Positions 9,160 through 17,765 of a DNA stretch of 34,006 bases are shown piece after piece. Position 1 is the first letter of the stretch, and the number at the start of each line of letters is the position of its first letter. The notes beneath the pieces were generated by a model that searched no databases, had not been told where the DNA came from, and saw only the letters and a list, made by a program, of their open reading frames with translations. The stretch comes from SMWD01 sp964629475 (lineage in GTDB: Bacteria; Pseudomonadota; Gammaproteobacteria; Steroidobacterales; GCA-2729495), in the NCBI GenBank assembly GCA_964629475.1, contig CAZVQW010000026.1, forward strand, positions 1 through 34,006, in the 5' to 3' direction. The position numbers and the translations under genes were made by a program.

Positions 9160-9182
9160 AAAAACAGCACCGTATTCAGGTT

Positions 9183-9210
9183 GACGTTGCCGTGGATTCA
9201 CGGCAACGTC
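9183..9210 (+). repeat. Perfect 12-bp inverted repeat (hairpin) in the TonB receptor - eboF spacer
   Basis: The arms GACGTTGCCGTG (9183-9194) and CACGGCAACGTC (9199-9210) are perfectly complementary around the 4-base loop GATT. It lies 24 bases after the receptor stop. No T-run follows on the + strand, so it is not a canonical intrinsic terminator. It may be a Rho-associated or mRNA-stabilising hairpin, or an operator. An A-tract near 9158-9166 would read as a T-tract on the other strand, but is 17 or more bases from the stem. Confidence 0.65.
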
Positions 9211-9275
9211 CCTGATGATGGATACGGCTGATGACACACATCGATTTCCGGAACGGTATTTTCAGAGCATAACTT

Positions 9276-10661
9276 GTGAGTGATGGTTCCCCACTCGTTG
9301 TCATCGATATCGTTGGCCTGACACCGGCACTGCTCGGTGACGATACGCCGCACCTGAACCGTCTCATCGATGACGGTTTTCTCGCCCACGTCGACAGCGC
9401 ATTCCCGGCCGTGACCTGCACGGCGCAGGCAAACATGCTGACCGGGAGCAAGCCGCACGATCACGGTATCGTCGGCAACGGCTGGTATTTTCGTGATCAG
9501 GCCGAGATCTGGTTCTGGCGTCAGGCGAATCAGCTTGTACAGGGTGAAAAGGTCTGGGACGCGGTACGTGCCGGCGATCCGAACTTCACCTGCGCAAAGC
9601 TGTTCTGGTGGTACAACATGTATGCCAACGTCGAGCACTCGGTCACGCCGCGGCCGATGTACCCGGCCGATGGGCGCAAATACGCGGCGCTGTATGCACA
9701 GCCGGATGAATTACAACAGCGGCTCGTCGCAGATCTTGGTGCATTTCCGTTCTTCGACTTCTGGGGACCGAAAGCGGGGCTTGCCTCGTCGGAATGGATT
9801 GCAAAGTCTGCAATGCGCGTGTTCGACTGGCACCGGCCACGCCTGTCGCTCGTTTACCTGCCGCATCTCGATTACAACCTGCAGCGTCTCGGCCCGGACG
9901 ACCCGGTGATTCGCAAGGACATTCGCGACATCGACTGCGTCGCCGGTGAACTGATCGAGCACACCAAGGCGCAGGGTGCCGACGTGATGGTCCTGTCGGA
10001 GTATGGCATCGAACAGGCGACGGGCCACGTCGATATCAACCGTGTATTGCGTGAGCACGGGTTTCTGGCTGTGCGCGAGACGCTGGTCGGGGAGTTGCTC
10101 GATGCCGGTGCATCGCGCGCATTCGCCGTTGCCGATCACCAGGTTGCGCATATCTATGTCCGGGACGCGAGTGATCTATCCGCGGTTACGAAATTGTTAC
10201 ACGACACACCGGGTATAGCCGAAGTACTCGATGATCAGGGCAAACGAGATTCCGGGCTCGACCATGCGCGCGCCGGCGAACTTGTCGCCGTCGCCGAGCC
10301 GGGTCACTGGTTCACGTACTATTACTGGCTCGACGATACGCAGGCGCCGGACTTTGCCCGCACGGTCGATATTCACCGCAAGCCCGGCTACGATCCGGTC
10401 GAATTGTTTGTCGATCCGGACCTGAAGCTGCCGTCCCTGAAGATCGCGTGGCGCCTGTTACAGAAAAACCTCGGTTTACGGATGCTGATGGACGTGATTC
10501 CGTTGCAGCCGGAACTCGTGCGCGGGACACACGGCCGGCAACCGGCAACGCCACAGCACGGTCCGCTGCTGATCGGTACGCGCAAGGATCTGGCCATCGA
10601 GCATCTCGATGCGACTGACATAAAATCAATGATTCTGGATCACTACCGGTGCCGGTCTTAG
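9276..10661 (+). CDS. eboF: EboF-like alkaline phosphatase superfamily / nucleotide pyrophosphatase
   Basis: A 461-residue member of the alkaline-phosphatase/phosphodiesterase superfamily matching the EboF (nucleotide pyrophosphatase/phosphodiesterase-like) group. The N-terminal strand VVIDIVG supplies metal ligand D11. The nucleophile threonine is likely T47 in FPAVTCTAQANMLTG, followed by KPHDHGIVGNGW. Further metal-binding segments are YLPHLDYNLQRLGP, VLSEYGIE and GHWFTYYYW. The start is GTG at 9276, with only a weak AGAG ahead. No signal peptide is visible, so it is predicted cytosolic. It should remove or transfer a phosphate-containing group from the pathway intermediate. It is separated from eboE by the TonB receptor and a hairpin spacer. 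Confidence 0.85.
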   Translation: MSDGSPLVVIDIVGLTPALLGDDTPHLNRLIDDGFLAHVDSAFPAVTCTAQANMLTGSKPHDHGIVGNGWYFRDQAEIWFWRQANQLVQGEKVWDAVRAGDPNFTCAKLFWWYNMYANVEHSVTPRPMYPADGRKYAALYAQPDELQQRLVADLGAFPFFDFWGPKAGLASSEWIAKSAMRVFDWHRPRLSLVYLPHLDYNLQRLGPDDPVIRKDIRDIDCVAGELIEHTKAQGADVMVLSEYGIEQATGHVDINRVLREHGFLAVRETLVGELLDAGASRAFAVADHQVAHIYVRDASDLSAVTKLLHDTPGIAEVLDDQGKRDSGLDHARAGELVAVAEPGHWFTYYYWLDDTQAPDFARTVDIHRKPGYDPVELFVDPDLKLPSLKIAWRLLQKNLGLRMLMDVIPLQPELVRGTHGRQPATPQHGPLLIGTRKDLAIEHLDATDIKSMILDHYRCRS

Positions 10662-10718
10662 CAACTGCCAGACACCGCGTAAAGCCTTCGCCTGTCCCAC
10701 TTGACTCAATTGCCGCGA

Positions 10719-10724
10719 TAGAAT
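10719..10724 (+). promoter_or_regulatory. Candidate -10 element ahead of the MoxR/Bat operon
   Basis: The 146-base gap between eboF and moxR contains TAGAAT (five of six -10 consensus bases). TTGACT at 10701-10706 is only 12 bases upstream, too short for a normal spacer, and no alternative -35 is convincing. A promoter somewhere in this gap is expected because the gene family changes, but I cannot fix it. No intrinsic terminator is visible after eboF. Confidence 0.2.
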
Positions 10725-10807
10725 CTCCTATCCGTTGCATTGGGTATTGCGACCGAATAGGTTTAAGTTGCATCCAGAGGAATACGTATCAATAACAGGG
10801 AAAAACA

Positions 10808-11770
10808 ATGGCGCCTGAATCACTGTTGCAACTCAAGGAGCTAATCGGTCGGCAGATCATCGGCCAGGAGACACTTGTCAACCGGCTCCTGATCGCGCTG
10901 CTGGCCGACGGCCACCTGCTCGTTGAGGGTGCCCCCGGTCTCGCCAAGACACGGGCTATCAAGGCATTGGCCGACGGCATAGATGCCGACTTTCACCGTA
11001 TTCAATTTACGCCCGACTTGCTGCCTGCCGACCTGACCGGGACGGATATCTATCGGCCGCAGGACGGCAGTTTCGTCTTTCAGCAGGGGCCACTGTTTCA
11101 CAATCTTGTACTGGCTGACGAGATTAACCGCGCGCCGGCGAAAGTTCAGTCGGCATTGCTCGAAGCGATGGCGGAGCGACAGATCACGGTCGGGCAGAAG
11201 ACCTATACGCTGCCGCCATTGTTCCTCGTCATGGCGACACAGAATCCGATCGAACAGGAAGGCACCTACCCGTTGCCCGAGGCGCAGCTCGACCGGTTTT
11301 TGATGCATGTGAACATCGGTTATCCGGATGCCAGTGAGGAACGTAAGATCCTGCTGCTGAACCGGATCGAGGCCGACCGTACACCTGAAAATACACCCGC
11401 CCTGCAAACCGTATCGCAGGAAGCGATCTTCGCTGCGCGTCATGAAGTGCTGAATCTGCATCTGGCCGAGCCGCTCGAGGAATACCTGGTTCAGATCGTG
11501 CTGGCGACGCGTAATCCGGAGGCATACGGTGACGACCTTGCCGGCTGGCTCGAATACGGCGCGAGTCCACGCGCGACGATCAACCTGGACCGTTGCGCCC
11601 GTGCTCACGCATGGCTGGCCGGCCGGGATTACGTCGGGCCCGAGGATATTCAGGCCGTGGCCTATGACGTCATGCGCCATCGCCTGATCCTGCAATTTGA
11701 AGCCGAGGCCGAGGGCGTCACGCCGGACCAGGTTATCGGCGAACTCATCGCCCGGATCGCTGTGCCGTAA
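10808..11770 (+). CDS. moxR: MoxR-family AAA+ ATPase
   Basis: A 320-residue AAA+ ATPase of the MoxR family, chaperone-like partners of VWA proteins in envelope stress or complex maturation. Walker A is GAPGLAKT (41-48), Walker B is LVLADEIN (100-107), and the sensor 1 segment is MATQNP (142-147), followed by QEGTYPLPEAQLDRF, typical of MoxR. The length matches the family. The ATG at 10808 is preceded by CAGGGAAAAACA, a reasonable ribosome-binding site. It heads a six-gene operon (DUF58, DUF4381, BatA, BatB/C, BatD) whose makeup is standard for Bat loci. Confidence 0.95.
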   Translation: MAPESLLQLKELIGRQIIGQETLVNRLLIALLADGHLLVEGAPGLAKTRAIKALADGIDADFHRIQFTPDLLPADLTGTDIYRPQDGSFVFQQGPLFHNLVLADEINRAPAKVQSALLEAMAERQITVGQKTYTLPPLFLVMATQNPIEQEGTYPLPEAQLDRFLMHVNIGYPDASEERKILLLNRIEADRTPENTPALQTVSQEAIFAARHEVLNLHLAEPLEEYLVQIVLATRNPEAYGDDLAGWLEYGASPRATINLDRCARAHAWLAGRDYVGPEDIQAVAYDVMRHRLILQFEAEAEGVTPDQVIGELIARIAVP

Positions 11771-11774
11771 AGCG

Positions 11775-12713
11775 ATGGGGGCTCAATCGGAAGATTCGTT
11801 CGAAGCCGTACGCGTCTCCGTGCCGGCGCTTGTCGATCTCAATCGGGCGGCTGCCGGACTGACGTTGCGCAACGTCAGGATGCGTGCGCAGATGACCGGA
11901 GATTATTTGTCGCGATTCAAGGGTCGCGGTATGGAATTTGCCGAGTCGCGGCCGTATGAACCGGGCGATGATGTGCGCAATCTGCACTGGCGCGTCATGG
12001 CGCGCACCGGCAAGCCATATACGAAGCAATTTCGCGAGGAGCGTGAACGACCGGTATTTGTCTGGGTGGATTTACGCAACCGGATGTTCTTCGGGACTCG
12101 CGGCGCCTACAAGGCCGTCGTTGCGGCACGTGCCGCAGCCCTGATCGCCTGGGCCGCGAACCGGCACGGTGATCGGGTCGGTGGCGTGATTTTCTCGGAC
12201 GGCGAACACCACGAGATCAAACCCGGCAGGGGCAAGGCCGCAGTACTCTATTTATTAAAGTGCATCGTCGAACACCCGGCCTGGTATCGGCATGATCAGG
12301 CAGGTGATGATGGTCGCTCGGCTCGCGAGGCCATGATTCGTTTGCGCCGCGTCGTCCGTCCCGGCAGCCTGGTCTTTTTATTGAGTGATTTCGCCAATCT
12401 CGATGCCGTCGCCGAGACCAACCTCGCCGAGCTCGCCCGCCACAGTGAGCTGCTGATGATGCAGATCTATGATGAAATCGAGGCCGAACTGCCGCCGCCG
12501 GGCAATTATCGCCTGAGTGACGGTGATGACGAATTAGTGCTCGATGCAGCCGATCCTCAATACCGTGCACTGTATGCGCAGCGTTTCCAGCAACGTCAGG
12601 ATCACGTGCGCGACCTCGTCCGCCGTAATCGAATGTCTTGCCTGACCTGTCGCACGGATCAGGATCCGGCCCGGGTGCTGCGCGAGGGCCTCGGCGCGAG
12701 GCGGTCGGCATGA
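11775..12713 (+). CDS. DUF58 domain protein of the MoxR/Bat operon
   Basis: A 312-residue DUF58 protein. The signature region, GRGMEFAESRPYEPGDDVRNLHWRVMARTGKPY (about residues 50-80, shown here as family hallmark), precedes the conserved KQFREERERPVFVWVD. The C-terminal half has the VWA-like fold. The ATG at 11775, four bases after the moxR stop, is chosen over an in-frame ATG inside moxR (11697) because the added residues look like moxR shadow. No transmembrane segment is evident. Its stop overlaps the next ATG (ATGA). DUF58 proteins are consistently paired with MoxR and VWA proteins; the precise function is not established. Confidence 0.93.
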   Translation: MGAQSEDSFEAVRVSVPALVDLNRAAAGLTLRNVRMRAQMTGDYLSRFKGRGMEFAESRPYEPGDDVRNLHWRVMARTGKPYTKQFREERERPVFVWVDLRNRMFFGTRGAYKAVVAARAAALIAWAANRHGDRVGGVIFSDGEHHEIKPGRGKAAVLYLLKCIVEHPAWYRHDQAGDDGRSAREAMIRLRRVVRPGSLVFLLSDFANLDAVAETNLAELARHSELLMMQIYDEIEAELPPPGNYRLSDGDDELVLDAADPQYRALYAQRFQQRQDHVRDLVRRNRMSCLTCRTDQDPARVLREGLGARRSA

Positions 12714-13210
12714 ATCCCGACGAATTGTTATTGCGCGATATCCATCTGCCCGACCCGGTTTCCTGGTGGCCGCCCGCGATGGGCTGGTGGATTATCATCG
12801 TCGCGATAGTCGGCCTGATTGCTGTCGTCGCCTGGTGGCGGCGCCGGCAAATCACAATCCGCAACGCGCCCGCCACGCTCGCTCGTTGTGAGTTGGACAG
12901 GCTGCGCACGGCATGGACTGAGCACGGCGATACGCAACGACTAGTCAATGAGGTATCGATTTGGCTGCGTCGGGCCGGCATGTCCATGACATCGCGTCGC
13001 CAGGCTGCAAGCCCGACCGGTGATCGATGGCGGCAATGCCTCGATGAAATCGCCGGCGAGCCGATCTTTACCGATACGAACGATCGGTTCGTCACCGAGA
13101 TTCCTTATCGAGCCCCCGCTCCCGAACACGCACTCGTGGATGGCAATCGACTTCTCGCACTGTGCGATCGCTGGCTCGACGCGGCGACACGAAAGGCGCG
13201 ACAGGCATGA
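12710..13210 (+). CDS. DUF4381 single-pass membrane protein
   Basis: A 166-residue protein with the DUF4381 N-terminal hallmark LRDIHLPDPVSWWPP, then one transmembrane helix (about residues 26-45, GWWIIIVAIVGLIAVVAWW) and a cytoplasmic basic helical domain. The ATG at 12710 overlaps the DUF58 stop and its own stop overlaps the BatA ATG, so all three are translationally coupled. An in-frame upstream ATG at 12638 lies inside DUF58 and is rejected. It is a small structural component of the Bat locus with no known enzymatic motif. Confidence 0.92.
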   Translation: MNPDELLLRDIHLPDPVSWWPPAMGWWIIIVAIVGLIAVVAWWRRRQITIRNAPATLARCELDRLRTAWTEHGDTQRLVNEVSIWLRRAGMSMTSRRQAASPTGDRWRQCLDEIAGEPIFTDTNDRFVTEIPYRAPAPEHALVDGNRLLALCDRWLDAATRKARQA

Positions 13211-14193
13211 TCGAATTTACGTGGCCCTGGATGTTTCTCGCCTTACCGTTGCCTTGGTTCGTGCGCAAATTCCTGCCACCCGCCGAAACCTCTCGTGGCG
13301 CAGCGTTGCGGGTGCCTTTCCTGCGCGAATTCGCGCGACCTGCAGATATTGCCCGTCTCGGTCATCGCAGGTGGCCGTTATGGTTCGCATTCGCCGCGTG
13401 GTTATTGATCGTCGGCGCAAGCAGCCGGCCACAATGGCTCGGCGACCCGCTGGCGCTGCCGGTCAGCGGTCGCGACCTGGTACTGGCCGTTGACCTGTCG
13501 CAGAGCATGCGCGAAACCGATTTTCAGATTCAGGGCCGTCAGGTCGATCGACTGACCGCGACAAAATGGGTTGCCAATGATTTTATAGCGCGCCGCGAGG
13601 GCGACCGGATCGGACTCATCCTGTTCGGTGAACAGGCCTACCTGCAGACGCCTCTGACTTTCGACCGTAACACCGTACTGACATTACTCAGTGAAGCACA
13701 GATCGGGCTGGCCGGCCGTGCAACGGCAATCGGTGATGCAATAGGCCTGGCGGTCAAACGCCTGCGCAACAACGACAAAGGCAATCGAGTGCTGATCCTG
13801 CTGACCGATGGGGCGAACACGGCCGGTGAAGTCGATCCTTTACAGGCCGCCGAACTGGCCGCCCGCGAAGGACTGACGGTTTACACGATCGGCATCGGTG
13901 CGGACGAGATGATCGTGCGCGGATTACTCGGTTCCCGACGCGTCAACCCGTCGGCGGATCTCGACGAGAAAATGCTGCGCGCTATCGCCGACCAGACGGG
14001 TGGGCGGTATTTTCGCGCTCGCGACACGGCTGAACTCGAGGAGATTTACTCGTTGCTCGACGAACTCGAGCCTGTCGAGCACGATGCCGAAATTTTCCGT
14101 CCGGTCACCGCGCTGTTTCACTGGCCGCTTGCGGCCGCGATTTTCCTGATCGTGCTGTTAATGATATTAAAGCTCAGGGAGCCGGCAACCTGA
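13207..14193 (+). CDS. batA: BatA-like VWA-domain membrane protein
   Basis: A 328-residue protein with two N-terminal hydrophobic segments (about 4-20 and 56-72), a von Willebrand factor A domain and a C-terminal transmembrane helix (about 303-322). The metal-ion-dependent adhesion site is intact: DLSQS at 96-100, a TFDRNTV segment supplying the conserved threonine region, and LLTDGANTAG for the distal aspartate. The ATG at 13207 overlaps the preceding stop (ATGA), and 13162 is rejected because it is inside the upstream gene. VWA proteins here are proposed to bind MoxR-remodelled partners at the inner membrane with the VWA domain in the periplasm. Confidence 0.93.
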   Translation: MIEFTWPWMFLALPLPWFVRKFLPPAETSRGAALRVPFLREFARPADIARLGHRRWPLWFAFAAWLLIVGASSRPQWLGDPLALPVSGRDLVLAVDLSQSMRETDFQIQGRQVDRLTATKWVANDFIARREGDRIGLILFGEQAYLQTPLTFDRNTVLTLLSEAQIGLAGRATAIGDAIGLAVKRLRNNDKGNRVLILLTDGANTAGEVDPLQAAELAAREGLTVYTIGIGADEMIVRGLLGSRRVNPSADLDEKMLRAIADQTGGRYFRARDTAELEEIYSLLDELEPVEHDAEIFRPVTALFHWPLAAAIFLIVLLMILKLREPAT

Positions 14194-14194
14194 T

Positions 14195-15967
14195 ATGCTG
14201 ACCGAGTTTCATTTTCTGCGGCCGTGGTGGCTCGTTTCGTTCGTGCCGCTGATCGTTTTTCTGATCTGGTTTGCCCGGCGGCGCTTCGAAATGCGGCGCT
14301 GGCGAAATATCATTGAGCCTCAATTGATGCCGCATGTGCTGATCGGCACCGGATATCAGGCCCGGCGGCGAATCTCGACTGCATTCGCCCTTGCCGGGGT
14401 CCTGCTAATCACCGCGATAGCAGGACCTGCCTGGCAACAGTTGTCGCAACCGGTGTTTCGCAGCCAGGATGCGCTGATTATCGTACTCGACCTGTCGCGT
14501 TCGATGGCTACCGCCGACGTTAAACCATCGCGGCTGTCGCGTGCACGATTCAAGATCACCGATATCCTTGAGCGCCGGGAAGAAGGGCAGACCGCGTTGA
14601 TTGCGTATGCGGCCGAACCGTATGTCATCAGTCCGCTGACCGACGACACGCTGACGATCATCTCTCAATTGCCCGCACTGACGACCGACCTGATGCCTGC
14701 CCAGGGTAGCAGGGCGGACCGCGCACTCGAGAAAGCCGCTGAACTCCTGAAGCAATCGGGCATCGGCCAGGGCCGGATATTGCTCGTCACCGACGGCGCG
14801 GATGTCGGGCAAACCGCGCCCCAGGCACAAAAACTGAAGGAACGAGGCATACGCATTTTTGTGCTCGGAGTCGGCACGGATGACGGCGGGCCGATTCCCG
14901 GACAGGGCGGATTTGTCAAACGTGCTGACGGTTCGATTGTCATCACAAAACTTGATGCAGCGAGCCTGACATCGATTGCCGAACAGGGTGGCGGATACTT
15001 CAGCCGATTGTCTGCGAACGAGAGCGATGTCGATCGTCTGTTAACGGATCAGGATGGTATTCGCCCGGACAATACCGGGGAAACAGGGCTCGAAGCTGAC
15101 ATCTGGCGAGAGGAAGGCCCATGGCTGCTGCTGCCGCTGCTGCCACTGGCGGCACTTGCGTTCCGTCGCGGTGTGCTTGCTGCCTGGTTGCTCGCCTTGT
15201 GTCCGTTGCTGATTTTGATACCGATCAGCCCGGCCGAGGCATTCGAATGGGCGGACCTCTGGTCACGACCCGATCAGCGTGCGGTACGCGCGCTCGAAAA
15301 AGGCGATACGGTCGCTGCAGCTGAACAGTTCACCGACCCGGCCTGGAAGGGCGCTGCAAATTACCGGGCCGGTCGATACGAGGACAGCCTCGCAGCACTT
15401 GACGGACTCGACGGGCCCGAACCGATGTATAACCGTGGCAATGCACTCGCCAGACTCGGTCGTTATGATGAAGCTATCGCGGCTTACGAGAACGTCCTCG
15501 AGCAGGATTCTGCACATCATGACGCAAGCTACAATCGTGACCTGTTGCTCGAGCAGATGAAACAGCAACAGCAACAGAATGAACAAGCGGAATCCGATCA
15601 GTCCGGTGAACCGCCGCCGGATGCACAGAACCAATCCGCAAGTGAGCAGCAGCCTGGTGATAACCAGCCGGAAAACGGATCGCCACCGGACGATGCGCCC
15701 GGTGATCAGCAACAGGAGCCGGACGACGAACAGGACATCGAGGCCGCCGCACAGCGGGCGGAAGCCGAGGCTGATGGTGATGGTGAACCGGAAGATACGA
15801 GTACGGCCATGGCCATGCCGGATGATCAGCCGCCCGACGAGGATGCGCAGGCCACGGAACAATGGCTACGCAAAATTCCGGATGACCCCGGCGGGCTGTT
15901 GCGCAGGAAATTCTATTATCAATATCGACAGCAGGACAGCCGGCCCACGGAGAAGGAACCATGGTAA
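14195..15967 (+). CDS. BatB/BatC fusion: VWA domain plus TPR and acidic glutamine-rich tail
   Basis: A 590-residue protein. The N-terminal half repeats the BatA plan: two membrane segments (about 10-26, 61-78) and a VWA domain with MIDAS DLSRS at 99-103 and LLVTDGADVG. Two further hydrophobic helices lie at about 310-350 (LLLLPLLPLAALAF and LLALCPLLILIPI). TPR repeats follow (YRAGRYEDSLAAL, YNRGNALARLGRYDEAIAAYENVLEQD). The C-terminal roughly 120 residues are low-complexity Q/E/D/P-rich, ending with a WLRKIPDDPGGLLRRKF block conserved in these proteins. It starts one base after BatA. In Bacteroides batB and batC are separate; this fused form is common in proteobacteria. Confidence 0.92.
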   Translation: MLTEFHFLRPWWLVSFVPLIVFLIWFARRRFEMRRWRNIIEPQLMPHVLIGTGYQARRRISTAFALAGVLLITAIAGPAWQQLSQPVFRSQDALIIVLDLSRSMATADVKPSRLSRARFKITDILERREEGQTALIAYAAEPYVISPLTDDTLTIISQLPALTTDLMPAQGSRADRALEKAAELLKQSGIGQGRILLVTDGADVGQTAPQAQKLKERGIRIFVLGVGTDDGGPIPGQGGFVKRADGSIVITKLDAASLTSIAEQGGGYFSRLSANESDVDRLLTDQDGIRPDNTGETGLEADIWREEGPWLLLPLLPLAALAFRRGVLAAWLLALCPLLILIPISPAEAFEWADLWSRPDQRAVRALEKGDTVAAAEQFTDPAWKGAANYRAGRYEDSLAALDGLDGPEPMYNRGNALARLGRYDEAIAAYENVLEQDSAHHDASYNRDLLLEQMKQQQQQNEQAESDQSGEPPPDAQNQSASEQQPGDNQPENGSPPDDAPGDQQQEPDDEQDIEAAAQRAEAEADGDGEPEDTSTAMAMPDDQPPDEDAQATEQWLRKIPDDPGGLLRRKFYYQYRQQDSRPTEKEPW

Positions 15968-17670
15968 AGCGAAATCGCACCGCCTGGTTGTTGGTATTTA
16001 TAGTCCTGTGCGCCGCGAGCGGCCATGCCGCCGTGACGGTACGTGTCGATCGTAATGCGGTGCAGATCACAGATTCATTCCGTGTCATCCTGGAATCCGA
16101 TCAACTGGTGTCGGACCGCCCGGACTTTTCCCCTCTGCAGGCAGACTTTGATGTGCTCGGCACATCGCAGAGTACGAATATCAACTTTATCAACGGCAAG
16201 ATGCGGCGGTCGTCAATCTGGACCATAGACCTGATGGCAAAGCGCGCAGGCGTGTTGACTATTCCGGCCGTTGTCGTTGGCAACGAATTCAGCGAGCCCG
16301 TTAATATCACGGTCAAAGCAACCGACGCGTCACCGGAAGGAGCCGCCTCCGCCGACGTGTTGCTCGAAGTCGAGGTCGACAACCATACCCCGTATGTACA
16401 GGGTCAGGTGATCTTTACGGTGCGGCTGTTGCGCCGGGTGCAGATCGACAATGCGAGTCTGACGGAACCGCAGGTCATAGGTGGCGACGTCGTCGTCGAA
16501 CGTCTCGGCGATGATGTCGCTTACGAGACGCGTCGCGACGGCGACCGCATCGCCGTTGTCGAACGCCGGTACGCCCTGTTCCCGCAGAGTTCTACTAAGA
16601 TCACGATCGAACCGCTACGCTTCGAGGGCCGGATAGCGAACAATCGTTCGTTCGGATTCGATCCCCGCATGCGCGGACGTATCGTTCGGGTGCGTTCCGA
16701 TGCCATCGAACTGGAAGCGCTGCCGATACCTGCCAACTTCACGGGCCGCACCTGGTTGCCGGCACGACGGATTCTTCTTGTCGAAAGCACTCCGGAAGCC
16801 AACCAGGCATATCGTGCCGGTGAACCGTTCACCCGTACGCTGACCCTGCGGGCGACCGGCCTGAGTTCCAGTCAGTTGCCGGAAATAGGTGTAACGGCGC
16901 CGGCAGATATCAAACAATATCCTGATCAACCGATACTCGAAAACCGGTTTGACGACGATGGGCTCGTCGCCATTCGCCAGGAGAAAATCGCACTGATTCC
17001 CTCCGCACCGGGCATGTTCACGTTACCCGCTATCGAGATTCCGTGGTGGAACACGCAAACGAACCGGACTGAGGTTGCGCGTCTGTCGGCAAGGACGATC
17101 GAGGTCTTGCCGGCGCTGGACGCAAGTGCCGATCAGTCTCCTTCGATGTCTGCTACGACCGGTGAACCGGATGCTGTTACCAAGCAGACATTTCCCGTCC
17201 CCGTAGTCTCCTCCGGAACGAATCGGTGGGCCTGGTTGAGTGTTGCGCTGGCAATCGGCTGGCTTGCAACGACGCTGGTCTGGTTGTGGAGCCGGCGACG
17301 CGCCGCCAATAAGACGGCAGTGTGCAAGGCGCCGCCGACTGAAAAGAAACTCGTTGCGACCATCAACTCCGCCTGCTCGAGTAACGATGCCGACGCCGCA
17401 AAACAGGCCCTGCTGAATTGGGCCGCATTCCAGTGGCCCGGCAGCAGGGTTCACAGTCTAGGGGAACTCGCCGCACGAATAGACGGTGATTTCCAGCAAC
17501 GAGTGCATTGCCTCAGCCAGGCCCTGTATAGCAATTCGGGCCAGAACTGGAAAGAGGGCTCGCTGCTGTGGTCTGCGTTCGACGCCCGGCGACATGAACA
17601 CCCGCAGCGCAGATCAACACCTGTACCGGAACTCGAACCGTTGTATCTGCAGGATACCGGCAAGGGTTAA
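15961..17670 (+). CDS. batD: BatD-like oxygen-tolerance protein
   Basis: A 569-residue BatD family protein. A signal peptide (1-23, ending GHA) leads into repeated immunoglobulin-like beta domains beginning VTVRVDRNAVQITDSF, with the family segment DFDVLGTSQSTNINFINGK near residue 65. A single C-terminal transmembrane helix (about 420-442, WAWLSVALAIGWLATTLVWLW) is followed by a cytoplasmic helical tail. The ATG overlaps the preceding stop by seven bases (ATGGTAA), so it is coupled to the BatB/C gene. It ends the MoxR/Bat operon. BatD is thought to act in the periplasm with the VWA proteins; its molecular function is not settled. Confidence 0.92.
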   Translation: MVKRNRTAWLLVFIVLCAASGHAAVTVRVDRNAVQITDSFRVILESDQLVSDRPDFSPLQADFDVLGTSQSTNINFINGKMRRSSIWTIDLMAKRAGVLTIPAVVVGNEFSEPVNITVKATDASPEGAASADVLLEVEVDNHTPYVQGQVIFTVRLLRRVQIDNASLTEPQVIGGDVVVERLGDDVAYETRRDGDRIAVVERRYALFPQSSTKITIEPLRFEGRIANNRSFGFDPRMRGRIVRVRSDAIELEALPIPANFTGRTWLPARRILLVESTPEANQAYRAGEPFTRTLTLRATGLSSSQLPEIGVTAPADIKQYPDQPILENRFDDDGLVAIRQEKIALIPSAPGMFTLPAIEIPWWNTQTNRTEVARLSARTIEVLPALDASADQSPSMSATTGEPDAVTKQTFPVPVVSSGTNRWAWLSVALAIGWLATTLVWLWSRRRAANKTAVCKAPPTEKKLVATINSACSSNDADAAKQALLNWAAFQWPGSRVHSLGELAARIDGDFQQRVHCLSQALYSNSGQNWKEGSLLWSAFDARRHEHPQRRSTPVPELEPLYLQDTGKG

Positions 17671-17732
17671 TCAGCCGGCTATACAAATCCGACTTTTCGC
17701 AACAACCCGGTAACATTATTTTCTGCCCACAG

Positions 17733-17751
17733 ACCCGGATCAATTCCGGGT
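17733..17751 (+). repeat. Inverted repeat just upstream of tRNA-Leu
   Basis: ACCCGGA (17733-17739) and TCCGGGT (17745-17751) form a 7-bp stem with the loop TCAAT. No T-run follows, so it is not a canonical terminator for the Bat operon. Its right arm ends at the first base of the TACAAT box, so it could influence initiation of the tRNA transcript. Confidence 0.45.
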
Positions 17752-17756
17752 ACAAT
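17751..17756 (+). promoter_or_regulatory. Candidate -10 box for tRNA-Leu
   Basis: TACAAT (five of six consensus bases) lies nine bases before the mature tRNA 5' end and is followed by a GC-rich discriminator, as often seen for stable RNA promoters. No -35 consensus is found at 16-18 bases spacing, because that space is taken by the CCCGG inverted repeat. It remains a plausible but weak promoter call. Confidence 0.35.
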
Positions 17757-17765
17757 ACCGCCCGT

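Noticed and set aside
10841..11695. Minus-strand 284-codon frame opposite moxR, and a similar 290-codon frame at 23796-24668 opposite birA
   Set aside because: They have no recognisable domain, show Arg/Cys-rich shadow composition, and lie opposite well-conserved genes.
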